A stretch of DNA of 21,417 nucleotides from Chloroflexota bacterium (lineage in GTDB: Bacteria; Chloroflexota; UBA11872; VXOZ01), in assembly GCA_009839775.1 (NCBI GenBank), contig VXOZ01000427.1, positions 9,268 through 30,684 on the forward strand, in the 5' to 3' direction. A program made the position numbers and the translations under genes. Positions 1-7,227 of this stretch are shown here, in pieces. Every line of letters starts with the position of its first letter. Position 1 is the stretch's first letter. Under the pieces are notes generated by a model. It did not search any database, was not told where the DNA came from, and saw nothing but the letters and a program-made list of their open reading frames with translations.

Positions 1-1
1 G

Positions 2-145
2 CCGTATACGTGGCGCCATGCCTTTCCCGAGGGGTATTTCAAACCGGATGAGGCAGAGCGTCTCTACGGGAAACGCTTGCGGCGGGCACGCTATCGTTAC
101 CAGGCAATTCTGGCTGAGGACTTAGCGAATGAAGGGTCCACGTAA
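2..145 (+). CDS. C-terminal fragment of an unrecognised protein (5' truncated)
   Basis: An open frame runs in from the left edge in frame 2 and ends at TAA 143-145, leaving 47 visible residues. The peptide is rich in aromatic and charged residues (it contains WRHAFPEGYFKPDEAERLYG and then a basic stretch, LRRARYRYQ), which looks like a real protein C-terminus rather than a random frame. I do not recognise the family. It converges on the minus-strand signalling operon, and the hairpin at 145-166 begins at its stop codon. The start lies outside the window. Confidence 0.5.
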   Translation, partial: PYTWRHAFPEGYFKPDEAERLYGKRLRRARYRYQAILAEDLANEGST

Positions 146-166
146 AAGAAAAGCGGGTCGCCCGCT
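145..166 (-). terminator. Intrinsic terminator of the minus-strand signalling operon
   Basis: Read on the minus strand, a 6-bp perfect stem AGCGGG/CCCGCT with a 3-base CGA loop (152-166) is followed directly by TTTCTTTT. This is the classic hairpin plus U-tract arrangement. It lies about 117 bases beyond the stop of the PH/SHOCT gene at 283. On the + strand the T-tract is absent, so it is expected to work only for the minus-strand operon. Confidence 0.6.
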
Positions 167-282
167 ACCGCAGCGTCCCGCAAGTTTCCAGTTAGTGTAA
201 AGAGTGCGACGCGACACTGTCACTCATGCGAATCGCACACCAACTCGTGCAGTGCGCTTGATCACTCTCCAAGCGCCCTACG

Positions 283-906
283 CTACATCTTCTGCAAGAT
301 GTTCGCTTTGAGAGTCTCGTATTCAGCCTCTGAGATTAACTCCTTGTCGAACATCTCTTTGGCTTTCGCCAATTTCTCCACCGGATCATCTGCCGGACCC
401 GTGGCTCCAACATCACCGCCTTCAGGTAGCGTTATCTGGGTGCCGCCTGCTCTCGCGCGCTCCTCTTCCATCTTGCGCACCCGCCGGCGCTCACGCCATT
501 CCTGTTCCTTCTGTTGGCAAATGGTATAGAGCGTCCGCGCCTGGTCCTTTACGAGGTTGCCTGTCTGATACGTCTCCTCGTTGGTCAATGTGCACTGAAG
601 AGAAGAAGAGAGCGTATTCTGGTTTATCTTCACGTTCGCAACGTCCTCCCAGAGGAAGTCATGGAAATCAAACCCCCTGAACCGGTGGCGTTGGAATATG
701 ATCATGCGGTTGTTGGTTGCCGCTACCGCGTCACGCCTCTGCCCCAATGCGGTCCAAGCCTGATAAGCGATATATAGTATGGATTCATTCTCTGTGAGGA
801 CGGACCTAACATCTTCGACAATCGGACGCAGCACGCTTAACTTCTGGCTTTCGTCAACCCGCTCGATGCCGAGCTCGTGGCGAACGCTTTCGATGTTGTC
901 TGCCAT
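283..906 (-). CDS. Bacterial PH-like domain protein with C-terminal SHOCT domain
   Basis: The 207-residue protein has no signal peptide or membrane helix. Residues about 30-130 look like a bacterial pleckstrin-homology-type domain, with alternating beta segments such as RMIIFQRHRFRGFDFHDFLW. Next comes a highly charged helical stretch (about 130-152, EWRERRRVRKMEEERAR), then a Gly/Pro-rich linker and a SHOCT motif at about 172-207 (EKLAKAKEMFDKELISEAEY). SHOCT is a short C-terminal domain often attached to such proteins; its role is poorly known, probably in oligomerisation or interaction. The ATG at 904-906 has a good Shine-Dalgarno (GGGAGGGAGAGG). It lies 33 bp behind the response regulator and is the last gene before the terminator at 145-166, so it is probably co-transcribed with the kinase and regulator. 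A role as an output or accessory protein of that pathway is inference. Confidence 0.75.
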   Translation of the reverse strand: MADNIESVRHELGIERVDESQKLSVLRPIVEDVRSVLTENESILYIAYQAWTALGQRRDAVAATNNRMIIFQRHRFRGFDFHDFLWEDVANVKINQNTLSSSLQCTLTNEETYQTGNLVKDQARTLYTICQQKEQEWRERRRVRKMEEERARAGGTQITLPEGGDVGATGPADDPVEKLAKAKEMFDKELISEAEYETLKANILQKM

Positions 907-939
907 GACAACCTCTCCCTCCCGGAAGGTGCACAGGGA

Positions 940-1386
940 TCACTTCGGCGGCAGCTTGACGATCGCAAACCAGAAGTCTTCCAAGGACTGCACCACGGTT
1001 GAAAACTGCTCCAGACCCACCGGCTTGGTGATGTAGCAGTTGGCATGAAGCTGGTAGCTCTTGAGTATGTCCTCGTCCTGCGATGACGTCGTGAGGACAG
1101 CCACCGGAATTGTCTTGAGATCAGGGTCTTCCTTAACGTCCGCCAGTACTTCGCGCCCGTCTTTGCGAGGCATGTTGAGGTCGAGCAAGATGAGGTCGGG
1201 GCGAGGCACGGTGGCGTACTCGCCTTCCTTCCGCAAGAAGGCCAGCGCCTCCACACCGTCGCCGACGACGTGCAGGTTCGTCTGGATTTTGCTTTCAAGC
1301 AGTGTCTCCTCGGTCAAGAGCACGTCGCCTGGATCGTCCTCCACGAGCAGGACCTCCACCGGCTTTGCCGCCTGTCTTCTCGTCAT
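940..1386 (-). CDS. Rcp1-type single-domain response regulator
   Basis: The 148-residue protein is a receiver domain only, with no output domain. Visible landmarks are the acidic pair E16/D17/D18 (VLLVEDDPGD), phospho-acceptor D69 in LILLDLNMP, the switch residues T99/T100 (AVLTTSSQ), and conserved K121 before Pro (YITKPV). The long beta3-alpha3 region and the EDDPGDVLLTEE start are typical of the Rcp1/phytochrome-partner class of CheY-like proteins. The ATG (1384-1386) overlaps the TGA of the upstream histidine kinase (1383-1385) in an ATGA arrangement, so translation is probably coupled and the kinase is the expected phosphodonor. Being single-domain, it must act by protein interaction; the PH/SHOCT protein 33 bp downstream is a candidate partner (inference). 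Confidence 0.93.
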   Translation of the reverse strand: MTRRQAAKPVEVLLVEDDPGDVLLTEETLLESKIQTNLHVVGDGVEALAFLRKEGEYATVPRPDLILLDLNMPRKDGREVLADVKEDPDLKTIPVAVLTTSSQDEDILKSYQLHANCYITKPVGLEQFSTVVQSLEDFWFAIVKLPPK

Positions 1387-2687
1387 GCGATTTCACTCCG
1401 ATACTGAGGGAATGTAAAGCGAAATGTGGCGCCGCTTCCTTCTTGGGATTCGACCCAGATCCGGCCGCCGTGTCGCTCGACGATCTTCCGGCAAACCGAT
1501 AGGCCGATTCCCGTGCCCCCATACTCTTCGCGGGTGTGCAGCCGTTGAAAGATTACGAAGATTCGCTCGGCGTATTGTGGATCAATGCCGATGCCGTTAT
1601 CCCGCACGGAGAAGACCCACTGGTCATCCTGTTCTTCCACACCAACGTGTATGCGCGGAGGCGCATCACCCCGGTACTTGATGGCGTTGCCGACGAGGTT
1701 TTGAAGCAAACGCACGAGCTGCGCGGCGTCCCCGTTGACTGTCGGCAGCGGGTCGTACGTGATGTGAGCATTACTCTCCTCGATACCAACTTCAAGGTTG
1801 GCAAAAGCTTCCTGCAGGACATCGTTTGCATTGGTCGGCGCGAACTCCTGGCCCCGCGTGGCTACGCGCGAATAGAGCAAGAGATCGTTGACCAACGCCT
1901 GCATGCGCATGGCCCCATCCACAATGTAATGCAGGTAGACACTGCCTCTTTCGTCCAGCTTGTCGGCGTAACGCGACTCCAGCAAGTTGCAGAAGCTCGC
2001 GATCTTGCGCAGCGGCTCTTGGAGGTCGTGCGAGGCCACATAGGCAAACTGCTCGAGTTCCTGGTTCGAGCGGCGGAGCTCTTCTACGGCATTCTCCAGT
2101 GCGGATTGGGCCGCTTCCAGCTTTTCGTATGCGAACGCATTGGCTATCGTACCGGCGATCTGAGCGCCAATGCGTTCGGCCTGCGCAACGTGCTTTTCAT
2201 CGTATGCGTATGGCTGCAGAGAACGAATATTCATGGCACCGACAAACACGCCACGCGCGATGAGGGGCACGGCGATCCGGGTCTGAAAGTCGCCGCCAAG
2301 CTCGCGCGCCGGTTGCTGTCCGGCTTCCTCCTCTTCGGCAGGTGTCCTGAAAAGGATGCCACGGCGGTCACGTTCCAGAATATCGCTTATGCCGCCTGGG
2401 ATGATTTCGTGCACGACGCCCCGTTCCCAGCCCGGTATATCGCCGCCCGACGCGTACACCGCCTGCACCGTATGCGCATCCATATCGACCGCCGATATGG
2501 AGAGGCGATCAAAGGGAATGAGCTGTGAGACCTGGTGGGCAAATTGCTCGTAGATTTCGTCGATATTGAGGGTAGAGCTGATGATGCGGCCGATCTCTGC
2601 CAGCACGGCATATTCGGCAGCTTGCTGCTCAGGCTCATGATGCGCAGGCGGCCGGGAAGTCCGGACTTGTCGCGACACCTCGTTCAT
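1383..2687 (-). CDS. Soluble GAF-domain sensor histidine kinase
   Basis: The 434-residue protein has no transmembrane helix, so it is a cytoplasmic sensor. A GAF domain spans about residues 30-185. A coiled segment (about 186-212) leads into a HisKA dimerisation domain with phospho-acceptor H220 in VASHDLQEPLRKI. The HATPase domain shows the N-box (QNLVGNAIKYR, N334), G1 (DNGIGI, 363-368) and G2 (GTGIGLS, 391-397). The DLQEPLRKI H-box is typical of phytochrome-like kinases, but no PAS or PHY domain is present, and no obvious bilin-binding Cys appears in the GAF domain. ATG 2685-2687 is preceded by GGGAG at good spacing. It is the first gene of a three-gene minus operon and is divergent from a second receiver gene at 2851. 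Confidence 0.94.
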   Translation of the reverse strand: MNEVSRQVRTSRPPAHHEPEQQAAEYAVLAEIGRIISSTLNIDEIYEQFAHQVSQLIPFDRLSISAVDMDAHTVQAVYASGGDIPGWERGVVHEIIPGGISDILERDRRGILFRTPAEEEEAGQQPARELGGDFQTRIAVPLIARGVFVGAMNIRSLQPYAYDEKHVAQAERIGAQIAGTIANAFAYEKLEAAQSALENAVEELRRSNQELEQFAYVASHDLQEPLRKIASFCNLLESRYADKLDERGSVYLHYIVDGAMRMQALVNDLLLYSRVATRGQEFAPTNANDVLQEAFANLEVGIEESNAHITYDPLPTVNGDAAQLVRLLQNLVGNAIKYRGDAPPRIHVGVEEQDDQWVFSVRDNGIGIDPQYAERIFVIFQRLHTREEYGGTGIGLSVCRKIVERHGGRIWVESQEGSGATFRFTFPQYRSEIA

Positions 2688-2850
2688 CTACTGCTCCCAG
2701 CGGCCCGTCGCACGTATAGCAGAGACACAATCAGGGGAAATGACTTCGTTGCATCCCACTGGCACACATGCGGCCCGAGTATGCTAGAGTGGTACTTACA
2801 TTTACGTGACAAGTTTACCACAGGGATCAATCAGAGGAGCCGACGACGGT

Positions 2851-3252
2851 ATGGACACGAATATCTTCGAAATCCTCCTCGTGGAAGACGACAGCGGGGA
2901 CGCCGAACTGCTCTACGAGTTGCTGGAACAGGTGCCAAACATGCAGTTCGACGTTACCCACGTGACGCGGCTCGCAGAGGCAAGCGAGCAGACGAAGCTT
3001 GAGCCCTACGACATAATCCTGCTCGACCTCGCGCTGCCCGATAGCCAGGGGATGGATACCATACGCGCAATGGTGAGCGCCGCTCCTACGATTCCGATTG
3101 TCGTGCTTACGGGCCTTAGCGATGAAGAGACCGGCCTGGAAGCACTCAGGAACGGTGCGCAAGACTACCTCGTGAAGGGGCAGGTGGATAGCGGCGCGGT
3201 CACCCGCGCTATGCGCTTCGCGATCCAGCGGCACAAGGAGCCGCAAGCGTAA
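2851..3252 (+). CDS. Stand-alone response regulator receiver protein
   Basis: This is a receiver-only protein of 133 residues. Landmarks are the acidic cluster E12/D13/D14 (LLVEDDSGD), phospho-acceptor D59 (IILLDLALPD), T87 (VVLTGLSD) and K109 (DYLVKG). The ALPDSQG loop and YLVKGQ are typical of receivers often found beside hybrid or GGDEF/PAS signalling proteins. An in-frame ATG exists at 2806, but ATG 2851 is preferred: AGGAG (2835-2839) sits 11 bases upstream and the domain begins immediately. It is transcribed divergently from the GAF kinase with a 163-bp intergenic region, so it may be a second phosphorylation target of the same kinase (inference). Confidence 0.9.
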   Translation: MDTNIFEILLVEDDSGDAELLYELLEQVPNMQFDVTHVTRLAEASEQTKLEPYDIILLDLALPDSQGMDTIRAMVSAAPTIPIVVLTGLSDEETGLEALRNGAQDYLVKGQVDSGAVTRAMRFAIQRHKEPQA

Positions 3253-3370
3253 TAAGGGGCAACGCGTCGGTTGATATAGTGCCTGCGCTTGCTCGGGTCA
3301 CGGTTGCCCATGCATGTCTACGTCCCTCGCTTCCAGTGCTGCACCTGCTTAGTGGGTGTGTGAAAAGAGT

Positions 3371-3407
3371 ATCCGTTCATCCTTCGACAGGCTCAGGACG
3401 AACGGAT
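3371..3407. repeat. Palindromic repeat, copy 1 (TTCGACAGGCTCAGGACGAA type)
   Basis: Outer arms ATCCGTTC (3371-3378) and GAACGGAT (3400-3407) form a perfect 8-bp stem. Inside it CC/GG and CCT/AGG pairs can extend the hairpin around TTCGACAGGCTCAGG. A T5 run (3414-3418) follows a few bases downstream, so it might also terminate the receiver gene on +. The sequence type is a common dispersed extragenic palindrome in environmental bacterial genomes (general recollection, not searched). Confidence 0.7.
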
Positions 3408-3420
3408 GCTGGCTTTTTGC

Positions 3421-3500
3421 GGGGGACCTTTCCTTCCGAGGAACCTTATCTTCCCGATGGGCCTTTCTTCCCAGGGGACCTTCTTTCCGAGGGGCCTTTT
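3421..3500. repeat. Degenerate short tandem repeat
   Basis: A roughly 16-19 base unit of the form CCTT-n-CTTCCCGAGGGG recurs about four to five times with drift. Examples are CCTTTCCTTCCGAGGAA, CCTTATCTTCCCGATGGG, CCTTTCTTCCCAGGGGA and CCTTCTTTCCGAGGGG. It lies between the two palindromic repeat copies. All + frames here give low-complexity peptides without a recognisable domain, so it is treated as non-coding. Confidence 0.5.
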
Positions 3501-3501
3501 T

Positions 3502-3552
3502 CCCGTTCGTGGTGAGTGGGCTTCGCGAAGCCCTTGTCGAACCATGAACGGG
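3502..3552. repeat. Palindromic repeat, copy 2, inverted and enlarged
   Basis: Outer arms CCCGTTC (3502-3508) and GAACGGG (3546-3552) continue as GTGGT against ACCAT (one G-T wobble). They enclose a perfect 16-bp palindrome, GGGCTTCGCGAAGCCC (3518-3533). In reverse complement it follows the same plan as the copy at 3371-3407 (CCGTTCAT, then CC or GG, TTCGACA, ..., CTCA, GG or CC, ACGAACGG), but in opposite orientation and with a larger apical stem. It ends 26 bases downstream (minus strand) of the cytidylate-kinase-like gene and could act as a transcript end structure. Confidence 0.7.
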
Positions 3553-3578
3553 ATCAGTTGAGAACCTCGCACACCCTC

Positions 3579-4205
3579 TTAGAGTTTCTTCTCTTCCATG
3601 ACTTTGGCGACGATTCGCACCGCCGTGTCACTATCGGTTCGCGCGGTATTTATGACAATGTCATAGAGTGTCGGGTCTTCCCAATCCACGTTGAACATGC
3701 GGCGAATGTAGCCGCGGCGGTCGTTATCCGTGCGCTGCACTTCCTCTTCGGCCTCGCCGAGGTTCATGCCAATGGTTCTGGCGAGATACCGGGCGCGGAA
3801 TTCCAAAGGGGCGACAAGGCGCAGCTTGAGCAGGCCGCGCAAATCACCCAGGATGATGCCTGCGCCGCGGCCGACGATGATAGCGTTGTCGCGTCGCGCA
3901 ATCTCGCGTACCACTGAACGCAACGCCGTACGAACAATCTCCGGCCGCACGCCACCCTCTTCTCGCCGGGTCGACACCTGGCCCCCGGCACGTCCTCCCG
4001 TGACCCGGGACAGAACACTTTGAATTGCGCCAGGTTCTAACCGCTCATCGAGCGCTCTCACTACACCGGTGTGCACTTCCAACGCCGCCGCGACCTGCTG
4101 GATGAGCAGGTCGTCAAAGAGCGGGTAGCCAAGCGTATCGGTGAGCTTGTCCGTGAATTCGACCTCACCCGCGCCAAGCTGCCGTGAAATGGTGATTATC
4201 GCCAC
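3579..4205 (-). CDS. Cytidylate kinase-like family protein
   Basis: The 208-residue protein is of the cytidylate-kinase-like (Cytidylate_kin2) type. It starts with ITISRQLGAGEVEF, matching the family's ISRE-x-GSGG P-loop region but with GAGE. VGRGAGIIL (111-119) and a C-terminal segment RRGYIRRMFNVDWEDPTLYD leading to VINTAR (about 163-189) are the other family hallmarks. The start is GTG (4203-4205) with a strong AGGAGG five bases upstream; that Shine-Dalgarno overlaps the TAG of the isomerase gene (4215-4217), a sign of translational coupling. The family is predicted to phosphorylate nucleosides or nucleotides, but true substrates are mostly unknown. Its position at the end of a sugar-metabolism-like operon does not clearly explain its role. 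Confidence 0.85.
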   Translation of the reverse strand: MAIITISRQLGAGEVEFTDKLTDTLGYPLFDDLLIQQVAAALEVHTGVVRALDERLEPGAIQSVLSRVTGGRAGGQVSTRREEGGVRPEIVRTALRSVVREIARRDNAIIVGRGAGIILGDLRGLLKLRLVAPLEFRARYLARTIGMNLGEAEEEVQRTDNDRRGYIRRMFNVDWEDPTLYDIVINTARTDSDTAVRIVAKVMEEKKL

Positions 4206-4214
4206 TAGAGCCTC

Positions 4215-5015
4215 CTAGTCTACCGTGTACCCCAGCGCCGTGAAAGTTTCCTCCAGGTACTGGCGCGCACGCACGGCTTCGTGGTTGATTTCTTCGAGGG
4301 ATCCGCCGCTCAAACACTCGACGACAAATGGGCCGGCAACTCCCGCCTCCTTAAGGGCGCCAAACACAGCGGGGAAGTCTACCAGACCATCGCCGGGCGT
4401 TACCATCACGTCGCCTTCCTTACCCCCCACTTCATCTTTGATGCACATCCCACTCACGATCGGAGCGATTTCGTGAATGTGCGCCAGTGGGTCCTCTCCA
4501 ACGTAGTAGAGCAGGTTGCCTGCGTCATAACAAATCTTGAAGTTCTGGTGGTTGACTTTCTTCCAAGATTCGATGGTATCCCGCGTCGTATTGCTCAATC
4601 CGCCATGCGGCTTAAGCATAATTGTAATGCCCTTGTGCATGGCGTATTCGGAGCTCTCACGCATGATGGCATAGTACGTTTCGTACTGATCGGGATTGGA
4701 TGCGCCACCGGTCAAGACATGGCGAGTGCCAAGCTGTTCGGCGTAGTCGATCTGGCGGTTGACTGCCGCCACTCCCTCCTCCACGCTGGACAACGGGCAG
4801 ATTGCCATCATGATCGAGAACTTCAGTCCCGCACCCTTCACCACCCGCTCGATAGCGGCCACGTCTTCCGGTGTGGAGTTATGGTCGATGAGCCGCGTGG
4901 GAGTCATGCCCATGGGGCCAAAGTAATTGAAACCGGCGGCGCGCATTCCCGCCGCCGCAGCCTCCACACCATAGTCTTTCCAAGGACGGGTGAAACATCC
5001 AAGCGTGATTTCCAT
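4215..5015 (-). CDS. Sugar phosphate isomerase/epimerase-like TIM-barrel protein
   Basis: The protein of about 266 residues belongs to the xylose-isomerase-like TIM-barrel (AP endonuclease 2) superfamily, whose members usually isomerise or epimerise keto sugars or hydroxypyruvate with a divalent metal. The N-terminal LGCFTRPW and the strands IMLKPHGGL (132-140), ICYDAGNLLYY (161-171), CIKDEVG (191-197) and FVVECLSGG (230-238) fit the family. Likely metal or catalytic residues are H137, D164 and E233. The strand-4 Glu used by many relatives is Lys here (K135 in MLKPHGG). I chose ATG 5013-5015; an in-frame GTG at 5022-5024 is an alternative, since AGAGGAAAGG could serve either. It is coupled to the kinase-like gene 9 bases downstream and lies 68 bp behind the oxidoreductase gene. 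Confidence 0.85.
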   Translation of the reverse strand: MEITLGCFTRPWKDYGVEAAAAGMRAAGFNYFGPMGMTPTRLIDHNSTPEDVAAIERVVKGAGLKFSIMMAICPLSSVEEGVAAVNRQIDYAEQLGTRHVLTGGASNPDQYETYYAIMRESSEYAMHKGITIMLKPHGGLSNTTRDTIESWKKVNHQNFKICYDAGNLLYYVGEDPLAHIHEIAPIVSGMCIKDEVGGKEGDVMVTPGDGLVDFPAVFGALKEAGVAGPFVVECLSGGSLEEINHEAVRARQYLEETFTALGYTVD

Positions 5016-5083
5016 AAGGGGCACCTTTCCTCTTTAGGTTCGCTGTTTCTCGGAAGAACTTTGTACCACAATCCTCTTTCCCA

Positions 5084-6253
5084 TTAGCCGTCCGTCGGCA
5101 TCGCGCCGGCCGGCCGGTTCGCGCTGGGCCGGAAATCCGGCACCTCGAGCAATTTCGAATTCTGTGCAATCGACTCTGCAGCCAGGATAGCTGGCGCGGC
5201 GGTATCCATCGCACGATACACGTCGAATTCCAACGGCCTTACGCCGTTTACGGCATCGCGGAACGCCGCGTGCACGTAGTAATCAGCGTCGCCGTGGCCG
5301 CTGCCCCGCGCTTCTGCCGGTGCGTCCGTCCGCTGGAATTGCCAGTCCACTTCCGCCATATCATGCATCTGGCCGTTGGCGAGCCACATTTTCGGTTTTT
5401 CGCGATTGGACCGCCGCCACTCCACTGAACCTTGCGTCCCCATGATCTGATACCAGTGGTAGTCGCGTGGCGGCTGGGGCTGGGCAAAGCTCGCGGCCAG
5501 CCGCAGAATGGCGTCTTTCTCGGTCTTCATCAAACAAACCTGCATGTCAGGCTGGGGTATCACGGGATGCGAATAGCTCGGGCCCTGCGTACTCATGCCC
5601 GTGACTGACACCACCCGGTCGTCGAGCACGTACAGCAACGGACTGAGTTCGTGCGGCAGATAGTGGATAGCGGGCATGAGCGCGCTCCACGTCGGCTCCG
5701 CCTCGGGGTGCGCGGGAACTTCCAAGGGACCGTAGAACGTCGCTGTATCCTTCTCCCAAAAGAACTGGGAGACGTAGTAGTGAAAGTATTGGCCTTCCAC
5801 AAACGTCACACGGCCGAGCTGGCCCTCCGCCACCATGTCATGCCAAGCCTGCATCACGCCCATGTAGCGGGTCTGTTCCGCCAATTGGTAGACCTTGCCG
5901 GAGCGTTCAGCGGCCACGACAATGCGCCAGCAGTCCTCGATGCAATGCGCGGCCGGTACTTCCTGATTCACGTGCTTGCCGGCTTCCAATGCTTGTGCGG
6001 CCAGCAAGCCTTGGCGGGGATTACGCACCGTCAGGGCGATGGCTTCAACATTGGCGTCGGCAAGGATGTCTTCGTACTGCGTGTAGGTTGCTACACCGTC
6101 GCTGTTCTCAAGTACAGCGAGGGACGGCTCGTGCGTTGCGACAATGGGATCACAGAGGGCTACAATGCGGTAGCCTGGAACACGTTGCAACAGTCGCATC
6201 CAACTGCGACCGCGGCCCCCCAAGCCGGCGACACCTATCCGAATTTCGTCCAT
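5084..6253 (-). CDS. Gfo/Idh/MocA-family oxidoreductase, GH109-like
   Basis: The protein has 389 residues from ATG 6251-6253. An N-terminal Rossmann fold shows GVAGLGGRG (7-15) and a further NAD-contact region around LTVRNPRQG (74-82). The family's usual EKP motif is EVPAA (98-102), so the catalytic Lys is absent. EVPAA, the following CIEDCWRIV, Y130 and H197, and a C-terminal HGDADYYVHAAFRDAVNG resemble the GH109 branch. That branch uses bound NAD to cleave glycosides by a redox-elimination mechanism. Substrate specificity cannot be read from sequence. Longer in-frame starts exist (ATG 6281-6283 and further upstream), but the conserved fold begins exactly at MDEIRIGVAG. It sits between isochorismatase-like and isomerase genes on the same strand. 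Confidence 0.87.
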   Translation of the reverse strand: MDEIRIGVAGLGGRGRSWMRLLQRVPGYRIVALCDPIVATHEPSLAVLENSDGVATYTQYEDILADANVEAIALTVRNPRQGLLAAQALEAGKHVNQEVPAAHCIEDCWRIVVAAERSGKVYQLAEQTRYMGVMQAWHDMVAEGQLGRVTFVEGQYFHYYVSQFFWEKDTATFYGPLEVPAHPEAEPTWSALMPAIHYLPHELSPLLYVLDDRVVSVTGMSTQGPSYSHPVIPQPDMQVCLMKTEKDAILRLAASFAQPQPPRDYHWYQIMGTQGSVEWRRSNREKPKMWLANGQMHDMAEVDWQFQRTDAPAEARGSGHGDADYYVHAAFRDAVNGVRPLEFDVYRAMDTAAPAILAAESIAQNSKLLEVPDFRPSANRPAGAMPTDG

Positions 6254-6405
6254 GTGTTCTTTACTCTTCTCCCCCTCTTGCATCTTCACGCCTACGGTAT
6301 GCCCAATACCTGCACCTCTGAGTAGGGCATCGCGCACCCGTTTGCCCCGCCTCAATACGTTTGCGGATAGCAATCCTGGACCCAAGAACACGGGTGGCTA
6401 CTACA

Positions 6406-7227
6406 TTAATCTGCTTCCACGCTAACCGCCGCGCCCGTCTGCAAGGCCTGAGCCGCCGACAGGAATTCAGCCGACGTTATGGTCCCCGCAATGTCGCGCA
6501 ACTCGTAGTCGTGGATCGCCACGTTCGTGCAGAGCAGACCGTCAATCGTCTCGCTGGTTTCAATACCGGTCGTGCAATCGCGCAGCAGAATGAGGCCGTA
6601 GCCGCGGTCGCGCATAGCCAACATGCCGTAATCCCGATGCGGCACGCAGAGATTGGTGGCGAAGCCCACGTAGAACAGAAAGAGCAACTTGCGGTGGGCG
6701 CAGAGCCGGTGCAGTTGCTGCCCGTTGGCGATGACGAAGTCATCCGGCTCTGGAAAGACTGAAGCATCTATGTACCGGTCTTCATTGATCTGATCGATCT
6801 CAGCAGCCCACGTATCGGTACGGTCCACCCTCAGGTGCGCCCATTCTCCTCTACGCTTGGCGAAATCCTCAGGCGGCCAAGCCGGCGCCGCTTGAGGCTG
6901 CGGTGAAAGTTCGCTATCGCCCGCGTAGCGCAGCCATTGCGGAAACTTGTGCGCCACAGGCGGCGAGGGCGCGTGAATTACGGTAACACCAATCTCGCGG
7001 CAGGCATCCAGCACCGGCCGTATCCGCTCGCGGCAGATCTGCCCGGTTCGTTCCACATGGCTCGCCGTTATGTGAATGTCCCAGCAGTCTACCAAGACGA
7101 TGCCGGCATGCGCCGGCGGGACCGAGACATCGTTAAAGCGATAGCTAAAGTGCTCTTCACGAAAAGGGAGGTCCGGCGCGGTGGGTTCGTGGACGATGTG
7201 CCGGGTCGAGATCGCTAGTGCTGCCAT
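6406..7227 (-). CDS. Isochorismatase-like cysteine hydrolase
   Basis: The 273-residue protein is of the isochorismatase/nicotinamidase-like alpha/beta hydrolase-type superfamily. Catalytic Asp is D47 in GIVLVDCWD, and the nucleophile is C194 in VGFATNLCV, followed by the usual helix HRDYGMLAMRDRGYG and RDCTTGIE. The expected third residue, Lys in a K-x-x-x-SAF context, is not evident; the equivalent stretch reads NEDRYIDASVF. An in-frame extension reaches 7389, but ATG 7225-7227 is clearly the start because AAGGAGGG lies seven bases upstream. It is the first gene of the minus operon 7227-3579 and has a promoter candidate at 7303-7332. Family members hydrolyse amides or enol ethers; this one's substrate is unknown. 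Confidence 0.9.
   Translation of the reverse strand: MAALAISTRHIVHEPTAPDLPFREEHFSYRFNDVSVPPAHAGIVLVDCWDIHITASHVERTGQICRERIRPVLDACREIGVTVIHAPSPPVAHKFPQWLRYAGDSELSPQPQAAPAWPPEDFAKRRGEWAHLRVDRTDTWAAEIDQINEDRYIDASVFPEPDDFVIANGQQLHRLCAHRKLLFLFYVGFATNLCVPHRDYGMLAMRDRGYGLILLRDCTTGIETSETIDGLLCTNVAIHDYELRDIAGTITSAEFLSAAQALQTGAAVSVEAD

Noticed and set aside
1536..2528. 330-codon open frame on + opposite the histidine kinase
   Set aside because: It is an antisense shadow of a well-supported GAF/HisKA/HATPase gene; its peptide shows no domain and it has no Shine-Dalgarno.
3279..3547. Short + strand frames over the repeat region
   Set aside because: They are low-complexity translations of palindromic and tandem repeats with no Shine-Dalgarno.
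5651..6325. 224-codon open frame on + opposite the oxidoreductase
   Set aside because: Antisense shadow of the Rossmann-fold gene.
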